Source of the DNA: Lentisphaerota bacterium
Lineage (GTDB): Bacteria > Verrucomicrobiota > Lentisphaeria > Oligosphaerales > JABHEG01
NCBI GenBank assembly: GCA_018676675.1
Contig: JABHEG010000326.1
Coordinates: forward strand, 1-42,442
DNA: 42,442 nucleotides
Direction: 5' to 3'
Below, one piece after another: positions 1-9,035 of the stretch; the first letter of the stretch is position 1, and each line of letters opens with the position of its first letter. A model generated the notes under the pieces. That model made no database searches. It worked only from the letters and a program-made list of their open reading frames with translations, and had not been told where the DNA came from. Position numbers and translations under genes: made by a program.

Positions 1-261
1 ACCCTTACGGGCGGACCATTCTTCGCGATTCTCCGCCCGGGCCGCCAACGACGATGCTCGGCATCGCCTTTTGCCCTCCCGGACGAAGCCTCATCGAAGA
101 CTGGCCCGGGGGTGGGCTCGCTATTCGCGCCCGATGCCACTAGTATCGTCTCTGTCTCGAGCCGTTCACAGGGCGCCCAAATCGGGGGCCGAAGACTGTG
201 GTTCAGTTCCGGCATGCCGTTCCCGTTCCGCGGTGCGTAACGACGAGGTCTACACATTTCC
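1..261. other. Left-edge stretch without a supported gene
   Basis: No reading frame here has convincing protein character. The frames that cross it are out of phase with the large exported protein starting at 262. A 7-bp perfect inverted repeat (gggcgga at 9-15, tccgccc at 32-38, 16-nt loop) could be a transcript-end hairpin of a gene outside the window, but no T-run follows it. No clear promoter was seen before 262. Confidence 0.4.
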
Positions 262-3200
262 ATGGGATCTACAGACAGGCGAGGGGGCGTTTCGCACGAC
301 GTTTTTTCCTTTGCCATCCTCATCGTGTGTGTGTCCTTGGCCGTGGCCGCCGCACCATCCGAGCGTTCCCGGGCGTTACGTCCGGAGTTTGTCATCCGCA
401 CGAGTGTGCATCTCGCCACGGGGGATGCTGAGGGCCGGGCGGCGATCGTGTTCAATCGCCAGGCCGATGGGGCTCACTATGCGCTGGAGTTTGCGGGTGG
501 GAGGGTGTGTTTGGTGCGGTTCGGCGCCGGGGCTGAAGCCGAGCCGTCAGTTCTCGCGGGGCCTGTCCCGTGGCCGGGCGCCGGGAGTGGGGGCGGCGTG
601 TTGTCCCGCCTGTTGGGGCGCCGTCATCAGCTGCCGGTCTTGCAGGTACTGATAAAACGCCGACGCAACGGCATTCGTTGTCTGATTGGGGGAGTGGTTC
701 TGGAAACGCTCGTTGCGGATTTGTCTGGGGGAACAGTTGGGATAGAACGGGCAGGCACGGGAGCGCCGACGGTCGACCCCCTGAGGGTGCAGCCCCTGGC
801 ACCGATCACGTTCGCGGATGACTTCATGCGCGGAGGCGATGAGTCGGACCCATGGACCTCGGAATGCGGCACATGGGCCCTGGATGAGCTGCCGAACGCC
901 ACGTGGAGCCCTAACGCTTTCCGGTATCTTGGGCGTGGGGAAGGCCTGGCGCTGGCGTCTGCCGGGGCGTGGTTCTGGGATGACTACTCCATGAAGGCGG
1001 CGGTTCGTCCCTCGCGGACGTGCGGGGCGGCGGGACTTGCGTTCTACGTGCAGTCGTCGACTGATTGCATGCTGTTACGGTGGCGCAGGCTTGGGGCCCC
1101 AGACCGACTCGGCGTCTGCCCGGGCGACTTGGAGTTGGTGATGGTTTCTGCTGGGATGGATCGGGTATGTGAGCACGTCGATCTGGCGCTTGACCCGGAG
1201 CAGTGGACGGAGTTTGGCGTTGCTGTGGAAGGGGCATTGGTCACGGGCTTTGTGGACGGCCGGGCGCTGCTTCACGCATGGGAGCCGGCGATGACCTGCG
1301 GAGGCGTGGGGCTTTACTGCCGCGATTCGCTGGGCACGCGTTTCGATGATGTGGCCGTGGCGTCGCTGTCCGGGTCGGGCGATGGCAAAAGGCGTGCACC
1401 GAGAGCGAGTCGTGCCCCGCACCAGGCATCTGCTTTACCGAAGGGGAGCGCAGACCTCGCGGACAGATTTCGTACGGACCAGTACATGCAGCAGTGGGCC
1501 AGCGAGTTGGGGAGCTGGGTCCCGGACGAGGACGGGAGCGCGTGGCACCTGGGGTTCTTCCCCGGTGATTTTGATGTTTCATGGGTTGGCGACTACCCGA
1601 TGCCCTTTGGACAAGGGCCACTGGTGCTCGTTCTGGCAGCGGGAGCGGAACGGGGAAATGACACGGGGTACCGACTGACATTGACGCGATCCGAGGAAGG
1701 CGTGCGAAGCGTGCTGGTTCGCGCGGGACAGGTGGTCCTGGAGCGGACGTTCCCGATGGAGGGAGACAGGGAAATTGAGGGACTATCGGTGTCGCGGCGG
1801 GATGGGGCCCTGGAACTGCGGGTCAACGATGGAGCAGCGTGGTCGTACCTGGATCCCGACCCGATTCCGACTCGTCGCCTGGGGGTGGTGTGCGCTTGGC
1901 AGCATACGAAGACGCTGAAGTACTACGCGGCGGAAACAGTGAAGGAGAAAGCCCGACGGCTGCCGGCGCTGCAGGATGTGGCAGCGGTGTGTCCGCAGTT
2001 GCGCGATTATCTGTTCCATGGGGCACCGGTGGACTGGTACGTGGCATCAGGCACGTGGGAGGTGACCCCCCGTTGGATCTGTCTGCCGCACTTTTCGTGG
2101 TTGGGTGGGAGAAGTCACGAACACGCGGCTTTCCTGCACAAGCATGCTTTCTCGGGCGACGTGACGCTGGACGTGTATGCGGCCGTAATGATGAACTACG
2201 GACCGATGAGTGGCTACGATCGGTACGGTGACCTGAACGTCACCATCTGTGCCGACGGGAAGGATCTGAGTTCGGGGTACACGGCCCAATTCGGGGCGGA
2301 AGGTAACACGGTGACACGGCTGTGGCGCGGCGATGAGGTGGTGGCGGAGAACCGAGAGATCGTTTACCCGCCACGCAGTCAAGGAGCGCACCAGAATTGG
2401 TATCACTTGACTTTGGAGAAGCGTGGGGACGAGCTGCGGTTCCTGGTTGACAACCAGTTGGCCTGTTCGTTCTCCGATCCTGCCCCGCTCACGGCTAAGC
2501 GGATTGCGCTGTGGACGTGGAATCGGGGGATCATGATCGGCCGGTGTCGCATCTGGGCGGACGAGGACCACGGTGCTGTGCCTTTGAGGGTGGTCGAAGA
2601 CCTCCGCCCCCGAGCGGCAACAGACGGGAAGGACGCGCAGTTGGAGGACGTGACGATAACGTCATCATCTCATCCTGCGATTTGTCACGACTTCACTCGC
2701 GGATTGGGGAAATGGCGTTCGGCTCCAGACGAATACGGGGCGTCGGTGCGTCACGACGGGGCGGACGGCGATGGCGGGTGTCTGGTTGCCGAGAATGTGC
2801 ACACCGGCGGAGATTTCTCGATTCCTTTCCCATTCAGTATATTTGATGCGGGAATCTTGCAGCAGCTTTCCTTCGACTACAGGTTGTCTGAGGACGTGCG
2901 GCTTAATCTCTATTTCCGCACGCGAGATCGCTGGCATGTGATTGGGCTCAACGGGCCGCTGGGGCCGGCTTTCCACCAAGTGACCGAGTCGCGGGAGATC
3001 TCCGGTAGGAAGACAGCGGTCGCTGGGCTGCAGTTCGAGGAACCCCCGCCGGTCGTGACGGGACAGGCTACGGTTGAGGCCGATGACCGTTGGCATTCCG
3101 TCCGTATCCACCTCCTGCAGGCTCTTGAGATGCTGTACCCGGGGGAGGCGGGATTCGTGGTCACTGGACTGCATTTGGCCAACTGGTCGAATGCGGGGTA

Positions 3201-5691
3201 TCGGCAATGTGGGTTCGGGGGGAACCGAGCCGGGGCGTCCTGTCGGTTGGACAATGTGATGCTCGGAACTCCCGGTGGTGCCGACGTGCGCCTTGGATGG
3301 CAGGGAGAGGCCTGCGGGCCTGCGGTGGCGAACTGGAGCATCCGTGGACCATCGGGTTCGCGCGGAGGGAGCGCGGGAGTGGCCTCGCGTGCCCATATAC
3401 GGGCAGAGACGTCCGGAACGTGGCTCGCGCGGGTGACACCCGTCCGGAAACGCGGAAACAGGAAGCGCGAACGGACCGTGCAGCATCGGTTCTGGGTGGA
3501 TGCTGATGCCCCGTCTGTCGTGCGCACGGAGCCGGGACCAGGCGTCGCTGCCGCGCCGTCTTCACTGAGTCTTTTGCTGGTCGACCGGGGAGGCAGCGGA
3601 GTGGATTCAGCCCATGTGAGCGTCAGAGTGGCCGGGACCGACATTGCTCGGGACGCACTTCGTCTTGATGGGAACGCAGAGGAAACCCATTTGCGTATCG
3701 CCCTGGGCGGTCTGACCTTTGCGGATGGCGAATCGGTGTCGTGCGAGGTCCACGCTCGCGATCGAGCAGGCAACGAGATGGCGATGCCTCACCGCTGGTC
3801 CTGGACGTTCCGGACCGCGGAGGACGTCCTGCCACCCTCGGCACCACGACTGGTGCAACCAAACGAGGGGGATTGGGAAGAGGGCTTTGAGCAGGAATCG
3901 TGGGAATGGGGGCGCTTCCCAGGTTCGGCGTGGGCGGAAGCCGCGGTGGACGACAGCACGGCGGCAACGGGGGATCACTGCCTGCGAGTGAGCGGGGGGC
4001 CGGGGCCCTATCGCTGTTTCGTGCGCCGCCGCCCATTCGATGTGGAAGCACGTCCTGTCCTTACATTTCAGTATTTGGCTGATCCGGGGAGCACGTGGGA
4101 CATCGGCCTGAGGACGGATCGGGGGTGGTCTGTCGTATCGGTGAACGGAGGGACGCGGCGATGGCGGCAGATTGGGCGGATGCGTCGGCACAGGGCGGAC
4201 GGGAAGTGGCAACAGGCAGTGCTGCCCATCGGGTCGTGGCTCAAGCGAGCGAGGGCATACGATGTGCCCGTGGTGGAGGCAGTAGCCATCGTGGCGGCGA
4301 GGGGGATGAGGGGGGGGCAGCCGACGACTTTGCGCGTGGATGACATGCGCCTTGGGCCATTGGTGTATGCGGGAGGTCAACTGGGGTTGGCTTGGTCGTG
4401 TGATGATGTAGGAGGCGTGTCCGGGTACGGGGTGACGGTGGATCGTTTCCCGGCGACCGAGCCGCCGGAGGCTATCACCACAGCGACTGCATCTCTCTTG
4501 TGGGATGTGATCCCGGAGCGGCAGCTTTTTTTTCATTGCCGCGGGCGTGACCGAGCCGGGAATTGGGGGGCGATCCGGCACACCCCGCTCGTGATTCGGG
4601 GGCCGCGGGAGGAAGAACCCCCGGAATTGGTACGCATGTCACCCGAAGACGGAGCACGCACGGCAGCTGAGGAGGTGGAGCTGCGCCTGCGGGACCGGGG
4701 CAGTGGCGTGTCCGTGGAGAGTGTGGTTCTGTGGGTAGATAAACAGCGTTACGCCTTGGGTTCTCAACAGCTCGCATTCCAGCGGGATCGAGGTGATCTC
4801 CTGATGCGTTGGCGGGGCACCCGGGATGACCCAGCCGTCCCGGTCTTCGGGAAAGGTGACGTCGTGCAGTGTCGTCTGTCGGTTGCGGATTACGCTGGCA
4901 ACCGGTGGCCGGAGCCCCGATCGTGGTCGTGGGAGGTGGATCCGGCGATGGATCGCGATTCCCCCGCCCCCCCACACATGGTGTGGCGCCCGGCGGATGC
5001 CCTCGTGTACAACGGGTTTGAGGAAGAACAGAGGCACTGGATCGGGCGTCGGGAGGGGTGGGCGGAAGTCACACCGGACCATGCGGCCACGGGGCGGAGG
5101 GCAATCCGTCTGGGGGGATTTTCGACCTTCATGCAGCACACCTCGTTCGATGTGTCCCGGCACCCGGTCGTGGCGTTCCAGTACTGCTTGCCTGCCGGCG
5201 CGACCATGAACCTGATGATCCGGATAGAGAACCGAAACTGGGAGATTCGGTTCAACAGCGATCGCTTCAAATACCCGTGTATCGGCAGGGCTGAAGGCGT
5301 TGTGGCGGACGGCACATGGCGAGGCTGCCGTCTGGATATTGCCAAGATGCTGCCCAATGCCACGGTAGTACCCCGAGGCACTGTGGTGGACCATCTTGCG
5401 ACGCTGAATAGATCGGGGGGGAGCTATCTTGTGGACGATTTTTGCATCGGACCAGCAACACCCTCAGCAGTACGCGTGCAGTGGGCTGTGCCCTCCGATG
5501 CCAGTGGGATCCGCGGCTACAGTTTGGCGGTTGACACGTCTCCGGATACGGTCCCGGATGTGAGCGTGGAGACAGTACAGCCTTTCACTGTTGTGCCTGT
5601 CGACGGAACAGATCCCGTCTTCGTGCACTGTCGGGCTGTGGACGGTGCGGGGAACGCAGGCGGGGCGGCCCATCTTCGCATCTCGCCATAG
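262..5691 (+). CDS. Exported giant modular beta-sandwich protein (LamG-like, jelly-roll, Ig-like repeats)
   Basis: 1809-residue protein with an N-terminal signal peptide: an Arg pair near residue 6, a hydrophobic core at about 15-32, and an Ala-rich cleavage region near 33-35. By eye the mature part is all-beta modules. Three LamG/glucanase-like sandwiches lie at about 186-375, 398-560 and 581-790. Three jelly-roll modules (about 806-1010, 1206-1370, 1583-1735) each end in a 'shows the relevant ligand-binding edge' style FxY strand. Three fibronectin-III-like modules (about 1010-1080, 1373-1450, 1737-1809) carry a repeated C-R-x-x-D-x-A-G-N motif. Two Ig-like modules (about 1082-1190, 1450-1565) carry D-R-G-x-S-G-V. 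No catalytic motif was seen. A surface or extracellular carbohydrate- or matrix-binding role is inferred. The ATG at 262 is the only start that keeps the signal peptide; it has only a weak GAGG about 14 nt upstream. It converges on mazG. Confidence 0.85.
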   Translation: MGSTDRRGGVSHDVFSFAILIVCVSLAVAAAPSERSRALRPEFVIRTSVHLATGDAEGRAAIVFNRQADGAHYALEFAGGRVCLVRFGAGAEAEPSVLAGPVPWPGAGSGGGVLSRLLGRRHQLPVLQVLIKRRRNGIRCLIGGVVLETLVADLSGGTVGIERAGTGAPTVDPLRVQPLAPITFADDFMRGGDESDPWTSECGTWALDELPNATWSPNAFRYLGRGEGLALASAGAWFWDDYSMKAAVRPSRTCGAAGLAFYVQSSTDCMLLRWRRLGAPDRLGVCPGDLELVMVSAGMDRVCEHVDLALDPEQWTEFGVAVEGALVTGFVDGRALLHAWEPAMTCGGVGLYCRDSLGTRFDDVAVASLSGSGDGKRRAPRASRAPHQASALPKGSADLADRFRTDQYMQQWASELGSWVPDEDGSAWHLGFFPGDFDVSWVGDYPMPFGQGPLVLVLAAGAERGNDTGYRLTLTRSEEGVRSVLVRAGQVVLERTFPMEGDREIEGLSVSRRDGALELRVNDGAAWSYLDPDPIPTRRLGVVCAWQHTKTLKYYAAETVKEKARRLPALQDVAAVCPQLRDYLFHGAPVDWYVASGTWEVTPRWICLPHFSWLGGRSHEHAAFLHKHAFSGDVTLDVYAAVMMNYGPMSGYDRYGDLNVTICADGKDLSSGYTAQFGAEGNTVTRLWRGDEVVAENREIVYPPRSQGAHQNWYHLTLEKRGDELRFLVDNQLACSFSDPAPLTAKRIALWTWNRGIMIGRCRIWADEDHGAVPLRVVEDLRPRAATDGKDAQLEDVTITSSSHPAICHDFTRGLGKWRSAPDEYGASVRHDGADGDGGCLVAENVHTGGDFSIPFPFSIFDAGILQQLSFDYRLSEDVRLNLYFRTRDRWHVIGLNGPLGPAFHQVTESREISGRKTAVAGLQFEEPPPVVTGQATVEADDRWHSVRIHLLQALEMLYPGEAGFVVTGLHLANWSNAGYRQCGFGGNRAGASCRLDNVMLGTPGGADVRLGWQGEACGPAVANWSIRGPSGSRGGSAGVASRAHIRAETSGTWLARVTPVRKRGNRKRERTVQHRFWVDADAPSVVRTEPGPGVAAAPSSLSLLLVDRGGSGVDSAHVSVRVAGTDIARDALRLDGNAEETHLRIALGGLTFADGESVSCEVHARDRAGNEMAMPHRWSWTFRTAEDVLPPSAPRLVQPNEGDWEEGFEQESWEWGRFPGSAWAEAAVDDSTAATGDHCLRVSGGPGPYRCFVRRRPFDVEARPVLTFQYLADPGSTWDIGLRTDRGWSVVSVNGGTRRWRQIGRMRRHRADGKWQQAVLPIGSWLKRARAYDVPVVEAVAIVAARGMRGGQPTTLRVDDMRLGPLVYAGGQLGLAWSCDDVGGVSGYGVTVDRFPATEPPEAITTATASLLWDVIPERQLFFHCRGRDRAGNWGAIRHTPLVIRGPREEEPPELVRMSPEDGARTAAEEVELRLRDRGSGVSVESVVLWVDKQRYALGSQQLAFQRDRGDLLMRWRGTRDDPAVPVFGKGDVVQCRLSVADYAGNRWPEPRSWSWEVDPAMDRDSPAPPHMVWRPADALVYNGFEEEQRHWIGRREGWAEVTPDHAATGRRAIRLGGFSTFMQHTSFDVSRHPVVAFQYCLPAGATMNLMIRIENRNWEIRFNSDRFKYPCIGRAEGVVADGTWRGCRLDIAKMLPNATVVPRGTVVDHLATLNRSGGSYLVDDFCIGPATPSAVRVQWAVPSDASGIRGYSLAVDTSPDTVPDVSVETVQPFTVVPVDGTDPVFVHCRAVDGAGNAGGAAHLRISP

Positions 5692-5715
5692 ACCCGTCCC
5701 TGTTGTCTCCTAAGG

Positions 5716-5743
5716 GCAACGGCCGTTGGCGAGTATTCGTTGC
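5716..5743. repeat. Palindrome/hairpin between convergent genes
   Basis: The 109-bp gap between the converging giant gene and mazG holds a 12-bp perfect palindrome, CAACGGCCGTTG (5717-5728). A second pairing, gcaacg (5716-5721) with cgttgc (5738-5743), is also possible. The position suits a bidirectional terminator, but there is no T-tract on either side, so this is only a candidate. Confidence 0.3.
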
Positions 5744-5800
5744 TGGTCTACGTCGCGATTCTCGGAGTCGCGTGCCGGTCGCAGACCCTCTATTTGGCCG

Positions 5801-6628
5801 TCAAGTAGGCTGGATTTTCGCTGTGCCCTCGCGGAGGGAAACCTTGGCCGAATCCCAGGCATCTGACAGCTCATCGAGCGAGCATTGCTCCAGTTCTCGT
5901 CCCGCAGTTCCGAGGGCATCTTCCATGTGCCGGAAGCGTCGTTCGAACTTGCGCACCGTCTGATGCAGGAGGTCTTCAGCGTAATGCTGGCGGAAGCGAC
6001 TCAGATTGACGACGGCAAACAGGAGATCGCCGATCTCTTCCGCGACCTCGCTGTCGTCACGGTTCTGCAGGGCGTCTTTGACTTCCGCGAGTTCCTCCTC
6101 GATCTTTGCGATGGCGCCGTCGATTGTGGCCCATTCGAAGCCGACCTTGGCGGCTTTCTTCTGGATCTTGTGAGCCCGGTGCAGGGCGGGGAGATGGCGA
6201 GGTACTCCAGCTACGGCTGAGTCCGGGGCGGCATCCCCCTTCTCAAGCCGCTTGATCTCCTCCCACTGTCTGATGACACCATCTGCTCCATCGACATCGG
6301 CATGGCCAAAGACGTGCGGGTGGCGGCGGATCATCTTGTCACAGCATGCTCGGGCCACGTCTTCGAGGCTGAATGCACCGCGCTCGGACGCGATCTGCGC
6401 GTGGAAGACGATCTGGAGGAGGACGTCACCCAACTCGTCCATCATGGCCGGGTCATTCCGCTCATCGATGGCGTCGAGGAGTTCGCCACTCTCCTCCACA
6501 AGGTAGTACTTCAGTGTTTCATGCGTTTGTTCGCGATCCCATGGACACCCTCCAGGCGCGCGTAGAGCGGTGAGAATGTCCACGAGTTCGGCGACGGAGT
6601 CGACGGGTGTGTCTTGACGGTCAGTCAT
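5801..6628 (-). CDS. mazG: Nucleoside triphosphate pyrophosphohydrolase MazG
   Basis: 275-residue protein matching two-domain MazG, which hydrolyses (d)NTPs to NMP and pyrophosphate as a house-cleaning enzyme in the cytoplasm. The N-terminal domain opens with the family's G-G-C-P-W-D-x-x-Q-T-H signature (26-36), then the metal-binding E45-E46-x-x-E49 and E65-x-x-D68 pairs. The second all-alpha domain carries E-E-E-L-A-E (177-182) and E-E-I-G-D-L-L-F (197-204). The frame stays open 99 codons upstream, but that extension is antisense-like and overlaps prmC; the ATG at 6628 matches where the family begins. It starts 4 nt after the prmC stop, so it is the third gene of the queF-prmC-mazG operon. 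No Shine-Dalgarno is visible, which fits translational coupling. Confidence 0.95.
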   Translation of the reverse strand: MTDRQDTPVDSVAELVDILTALRAPGGCPWDREQTHETLKYYLVEESGELLDAIDERNDPAMMDELGDVLLQIVFHAQIASERGAFSLEDVARACCDKMIRRHPHVFGHADVDGADGVIRQWEEIKRLEKGDAAPDSAVAGVPRHLPALHRAHKIQKKAAKVGFEWATIDGAIAKIEEELAEVKDALQNRDDSEVAEEIGDLLFAVVNLSRFRQHYAEDLLHQTVRKFERRFRHMEDALGTAGRELEQCSLDELSDAWDSAKVSLREGTAKIQPT

Positions 6629-6632
6629 GGCT

Positions 6633-7505
6633 TCATGTGTTTCCCAAAGGAGTTTCAGGGCTCGGGTTCCGAGCTTCGAGGACACGGTCTCGGCCCGTGT
6701 AGTCCTGGCGTATTCGGACGTCTTCCCACCCGGTTCCCCGGAATAGGGCGAGGGATCGTGCAGCTTGTTGACTGCCGATCTCGCAGAGCAACCACGCATC
6801 GGGGGCCATGAAGGGGCGACTCTCATGGGCGATTCGTGCGATGATGGCCAGCCCGTTGTTCTCGGCAAGCAGAGCCATGGGAGGTTCGTGGTCACGGACA
6901 TCGATTGGCAGATCGGCATACTCACACGGAGCCACGTAAGGCGGGTTTGCCGTCACAAGCACAAACTGGGCGTCGCGTGGGGTGTCTTCCCAGAGGTCGG
7001 TCTGACGGAACGTGACATTGCTGAAGCCCAAAGCGTCTGCGTTTCGCCGGGCATAGGCCAGGGCGGATGGACTCAGGTCCAGACCGGTGATGGTACGTGT
7101 GTCGCCCACTCGACTTGCCATGGCCAGGGCAACGGCCCCGGATCCCGTGCAGAGATCGCAGATTGGGCCGTTATGCGGGGCCCTTCCCAGCGCGAAGTCC
7201 ACGAGCCGCTCTGTTTCCGGGCGGGGGACGAGGACGCCTGGGCCTACCTGGAGCTCCAGCCCGTAGAATTCGGTCGTCCCGAGGATGTACTGCAGTGGTT
7301 CGCCTTCGCAGCGGCGGGCAACCTGGCTCAGGATGGCAGTGGCCTGCTCAGAGGCAACATCCGGCGAGGACTGGGCGAACTGAATCTGTGGGGGAGGGAC
7401 GCCGGTGATATGCCTGATGATCCAGCCGGCTTCCTGGGCGGCATTGTGGATACCAATTCCCGCCAGCGCGTCAGTGGCTTTGGTCAGGAGCTCTTTGGCT
7501 GTCAT
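6633..7505 (-). CDS. prmC: Release-factor glutamine methyltransferase PrmC (HemK)
   Basis: 290-residue class I SAM-dependent methyltransferase of the PrmC family, which N5-methylates the Gln of the GGQ motif in release factors RF1 and RF2. Visible motifs are P-R-P-E-T-E (94-99), the SAM-binding D-L-C-T-G-S-G-A-V-A-L (117-127), the acidic G-L-D-L strand end (141-144) and the substrate-binding N-P-P-Y (187-190). The helical N-terminal domain (about 1-75) is the usual PrmC substrate domain. The ATG at 7505 overlaps the queF stop in an ATGA arrangement, which supports this start over a longer frame. arfB, another translation-rescue gene with a GGQ motif, also lies in this window at 40407, but not in the same operon. 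Confidence 0.95.
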   Translation of the reverse strand: MTAKELLTKATDALAGIGIHNAAQEAGWIIRHITGVPPPQIQFAQSSPDVASEQATAILSQVARRCEGEPLQYILGTTEFYGLELQVGPGVLVPRPETERLVDFALGRAPHNGPICDLCTGSGAVALAMASRVGDTRTITGLDLSPSALAYARRNADALGFSNVTFRQTDLWEDTPRDAQFVLVTANPPYVAPCEYADLPIDVRDHEPPMALLAENNGLAIIARIAHESRPFMAPDAWLLCEIGSQQAARSLALFRGTGWEDVRIRQDYTGRDRVLEARNPSPETPLGNT

Positions 7506-7933
7506 TTGGGAGAGGCCTGGCCTCCGCAGGCCTCGACACTGATGCTGATGCCTCCCCGGGGATTGAACTCGCCAGTGACCACGATGTCGCGGGGAGAGCA
7601 AGCCGCCACAATGTCGTCCATGATACGGTTTACCGCTTCTTCATGGAATGTGTTGTGGTTCCGGTAGGCGAAAAGATAGAGCTTCAGAGACTTGCTCTCG
7701 ATGCAGCGTTGGCCTGGGATGTAACGAATTCTGACGTGCCCGAAATCGGGTTGGTTGGTCACCGGGCAGCGAGCGGTGAACTCAGGGCAGTCGAACGTCA
7801 CCCAGTAGTCGCGCTCCGGGTACCGGTTCTCAAATGTCTCCAGTTGCGCTTCTTCGGGTGAATCGGGGTAGGTGGATTCACTGCTTCTGAGAAGCGTCAG
7901 GTCAGAAAGACGTTCTTGATCAAGAGGGGGCAT
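7502..7933 (-). CDS. queF: NADPH-dependent 7-cyano-7-deazaguanine reductase QueF (type I)
   Basis: 143-residue unimodular QueF, the size of the short type I enzymes. It reduces preQ0 to preQ1 in queuosine tRNA-modification synthesis in the cytoplasm. The catalytic Cys56 and Asp63 lie in R-C-P-V-T-N-Q-P-D-F-G; the QueF signature E-S-K-S-L-K-L-Y-L is at 79-87; the substrate-binding H97-E98 follows. Start ATG at 7933 has GGAG 8 nt upstream. It is first in an operon with prmC (4-nt overlap) and mazG. No other queuosine gene is in the window, and no preQ1 riboswitch was recognised in the 139-bp divergent region (7934-8072). Confidence 0.95.
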   Translation of the reverse strand: MPPLDQERLSDLTLLRSSESTYPDSPEEAQLETFENRYPERDYWVTFDCPEFTARCPVTNQPDFGHVRIRYIPGQRCIESKSLKLYLFAYRNHNTFHEEAVNRIMDDIVAACSPRDIVVTGEFNPRGGISISVEACGGQASPK

Positions 7934-8072
7934 GTGTTGAACTCCAGGCTTGGACGTACCAGATCACCAGTAACTATACACTGGCAGGAGGACAGCGGCA
8001 CTGGTCTGGACCGCCGGACTATTGTAGAATAGGGTAGCGATAGGTTTCATTGTTGGGACCGGGAAGGACGAT

Positions 8073-9035
8073 ATGGACAGCATTCGAGTTGGCGTCATCG
8101 GAACGGGAGCACTGGGCCGGCACCATACGCGGCTCTACGGGGAGTGTGACGGGGCCGCGATGGTTGGCGTGTATGACGCGTCAGCCGAGGCCGCCAGGCG
8201 CGTGGCCGACGAGTGTAGTGTGCGCGCCTTCCCCACCATCGACGACCTTTGCGGAAGGGTGGATGCCGTGAGTGTCGCCGTTCCCACCGATCTCCATCAC
8301 ATGGTGGTTCGCCCTCTGCTGGAGAAAGGCAAGCATGTCCTTGTCGAGAAGCCGATTGCTCAGACTGTGGAGCAAGCAAGTGATCTTGTTCAGCTTGCTC
8401 GGGAGAATGGCGTCGTCCTGGCGGTGGGGCATGTCGAACGTTTCAATCCTGTTCTCGCGTGCTTGAGCCAGATCCCCGGGGCTCCGCTGTTCATCGAAGC
8501 CGACCGTTTGGTCGACTACCCGCCGCCTCGCCCCGGGCTCAAACCGCGTGGCACTGAAGTCAGTGTCGTCCTGGACCTGATGATCCACGATGTCGATGTC
8601 ATCTTGTCGTTGGTTGACAGTGAGATTGACCATGTGGATGCGGTGGGTGCCCCCGTGTTGAGTGACAGCGAGGACTTCGCCAAAGCACACATTGCGTTCA
8701 AGAATGGTCTCGTTGCCGATCTGACGGCCAGTCGCGTCAGTAAGGTGCCTGTTCGGAAACTCCGTGTCTTCAAGCAGGCCGGCTATTTGTCCCTTGACTA
8801 CGGCAGCCACGCGGCAGAAGTGGCCATGGCCTTGGACGACACCGTTTCTCGGCGCTCACTTGCGGTTGCGGAGGCCAATGCCCTGCAACTCGAACTCCAG
8901 GATTTCGTAGACTCCGTGGTTGCCGCCAAACAGGGAAAGGTGCGACCGCCCCGCGTGTCCGGCGAACAAGGACTGCGCGCGCTGAGAGTTGCCACGAGAA
9001 TACTCGCGGACATCGCAGCCCGTGCGATGTCGTGA
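8073..9035 (+). CDS. Gfo/Idh/MocA family NAD(P)-dependent oxidoreductase
   Basis: 320-residue Gfo/Idh/MocA-type dehydrogenase, normally acting on a sugar or nucleotide-sugar with a tightly held NAD(P). The Rossmann motif G-T-G-A-L-G is at 10-15, E-K-P at 92-94 and G-H-V-E-R-F-N-P at 119-126. The C-terminal domain has D-L-M-I-H-D-V-D (168-175), holding the usual catalytic-site H-D pair. The G-H-x-E-R-F-N-P motif resembles members found next to lpxA in lipid A clusters (GnnA-like, UDP-GlcNAc oxidation), but no lpx or aminotransferase gene is adjacent, so the substrate is open. ATG at 8073 is preceded by GGGAAGGA, about 4 nt away. It is divergent from queF and appears monocistronic. Confidence 0.88.
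   Translation: MDSIRVGVIGTGALGRHHTRLYGECDGAAMVGVYDASAEAARRVADECSVRAFPTIDDLCGRVDAVSVAVPTDLHHMVVRPLLEKGKHVLVEKPIAQTVEQASDLVQLARENGVVLAVGHVERFNPVLACLSQIPGAPLFIEADRLVDYPPPRPGLKPRGTEVSVVLDLMIHDVDVILSLVDSEIDHVDAVGAPVLSDSEDFAKAHIAFKNGLVADLTASRVSKVPVRKLRVFKQAGYLSLDYGSHAAEVAMALDDTVSRRSLAVAEANALQLELQDFVDSVVAAKQGKVRPPRVSGEQGLRALRVATRILADIAARAMS

Noticed and set aside
7934..8072. preQ1 riboswitch ahead of queF, or paired promoters in the divergent region
   Set aside because: No preQ1 aptamer-like stem and A-rich tail was seen, and -35 boxes that fit the TATAGT (minus) and TAGAAT (plus) elements are poor.
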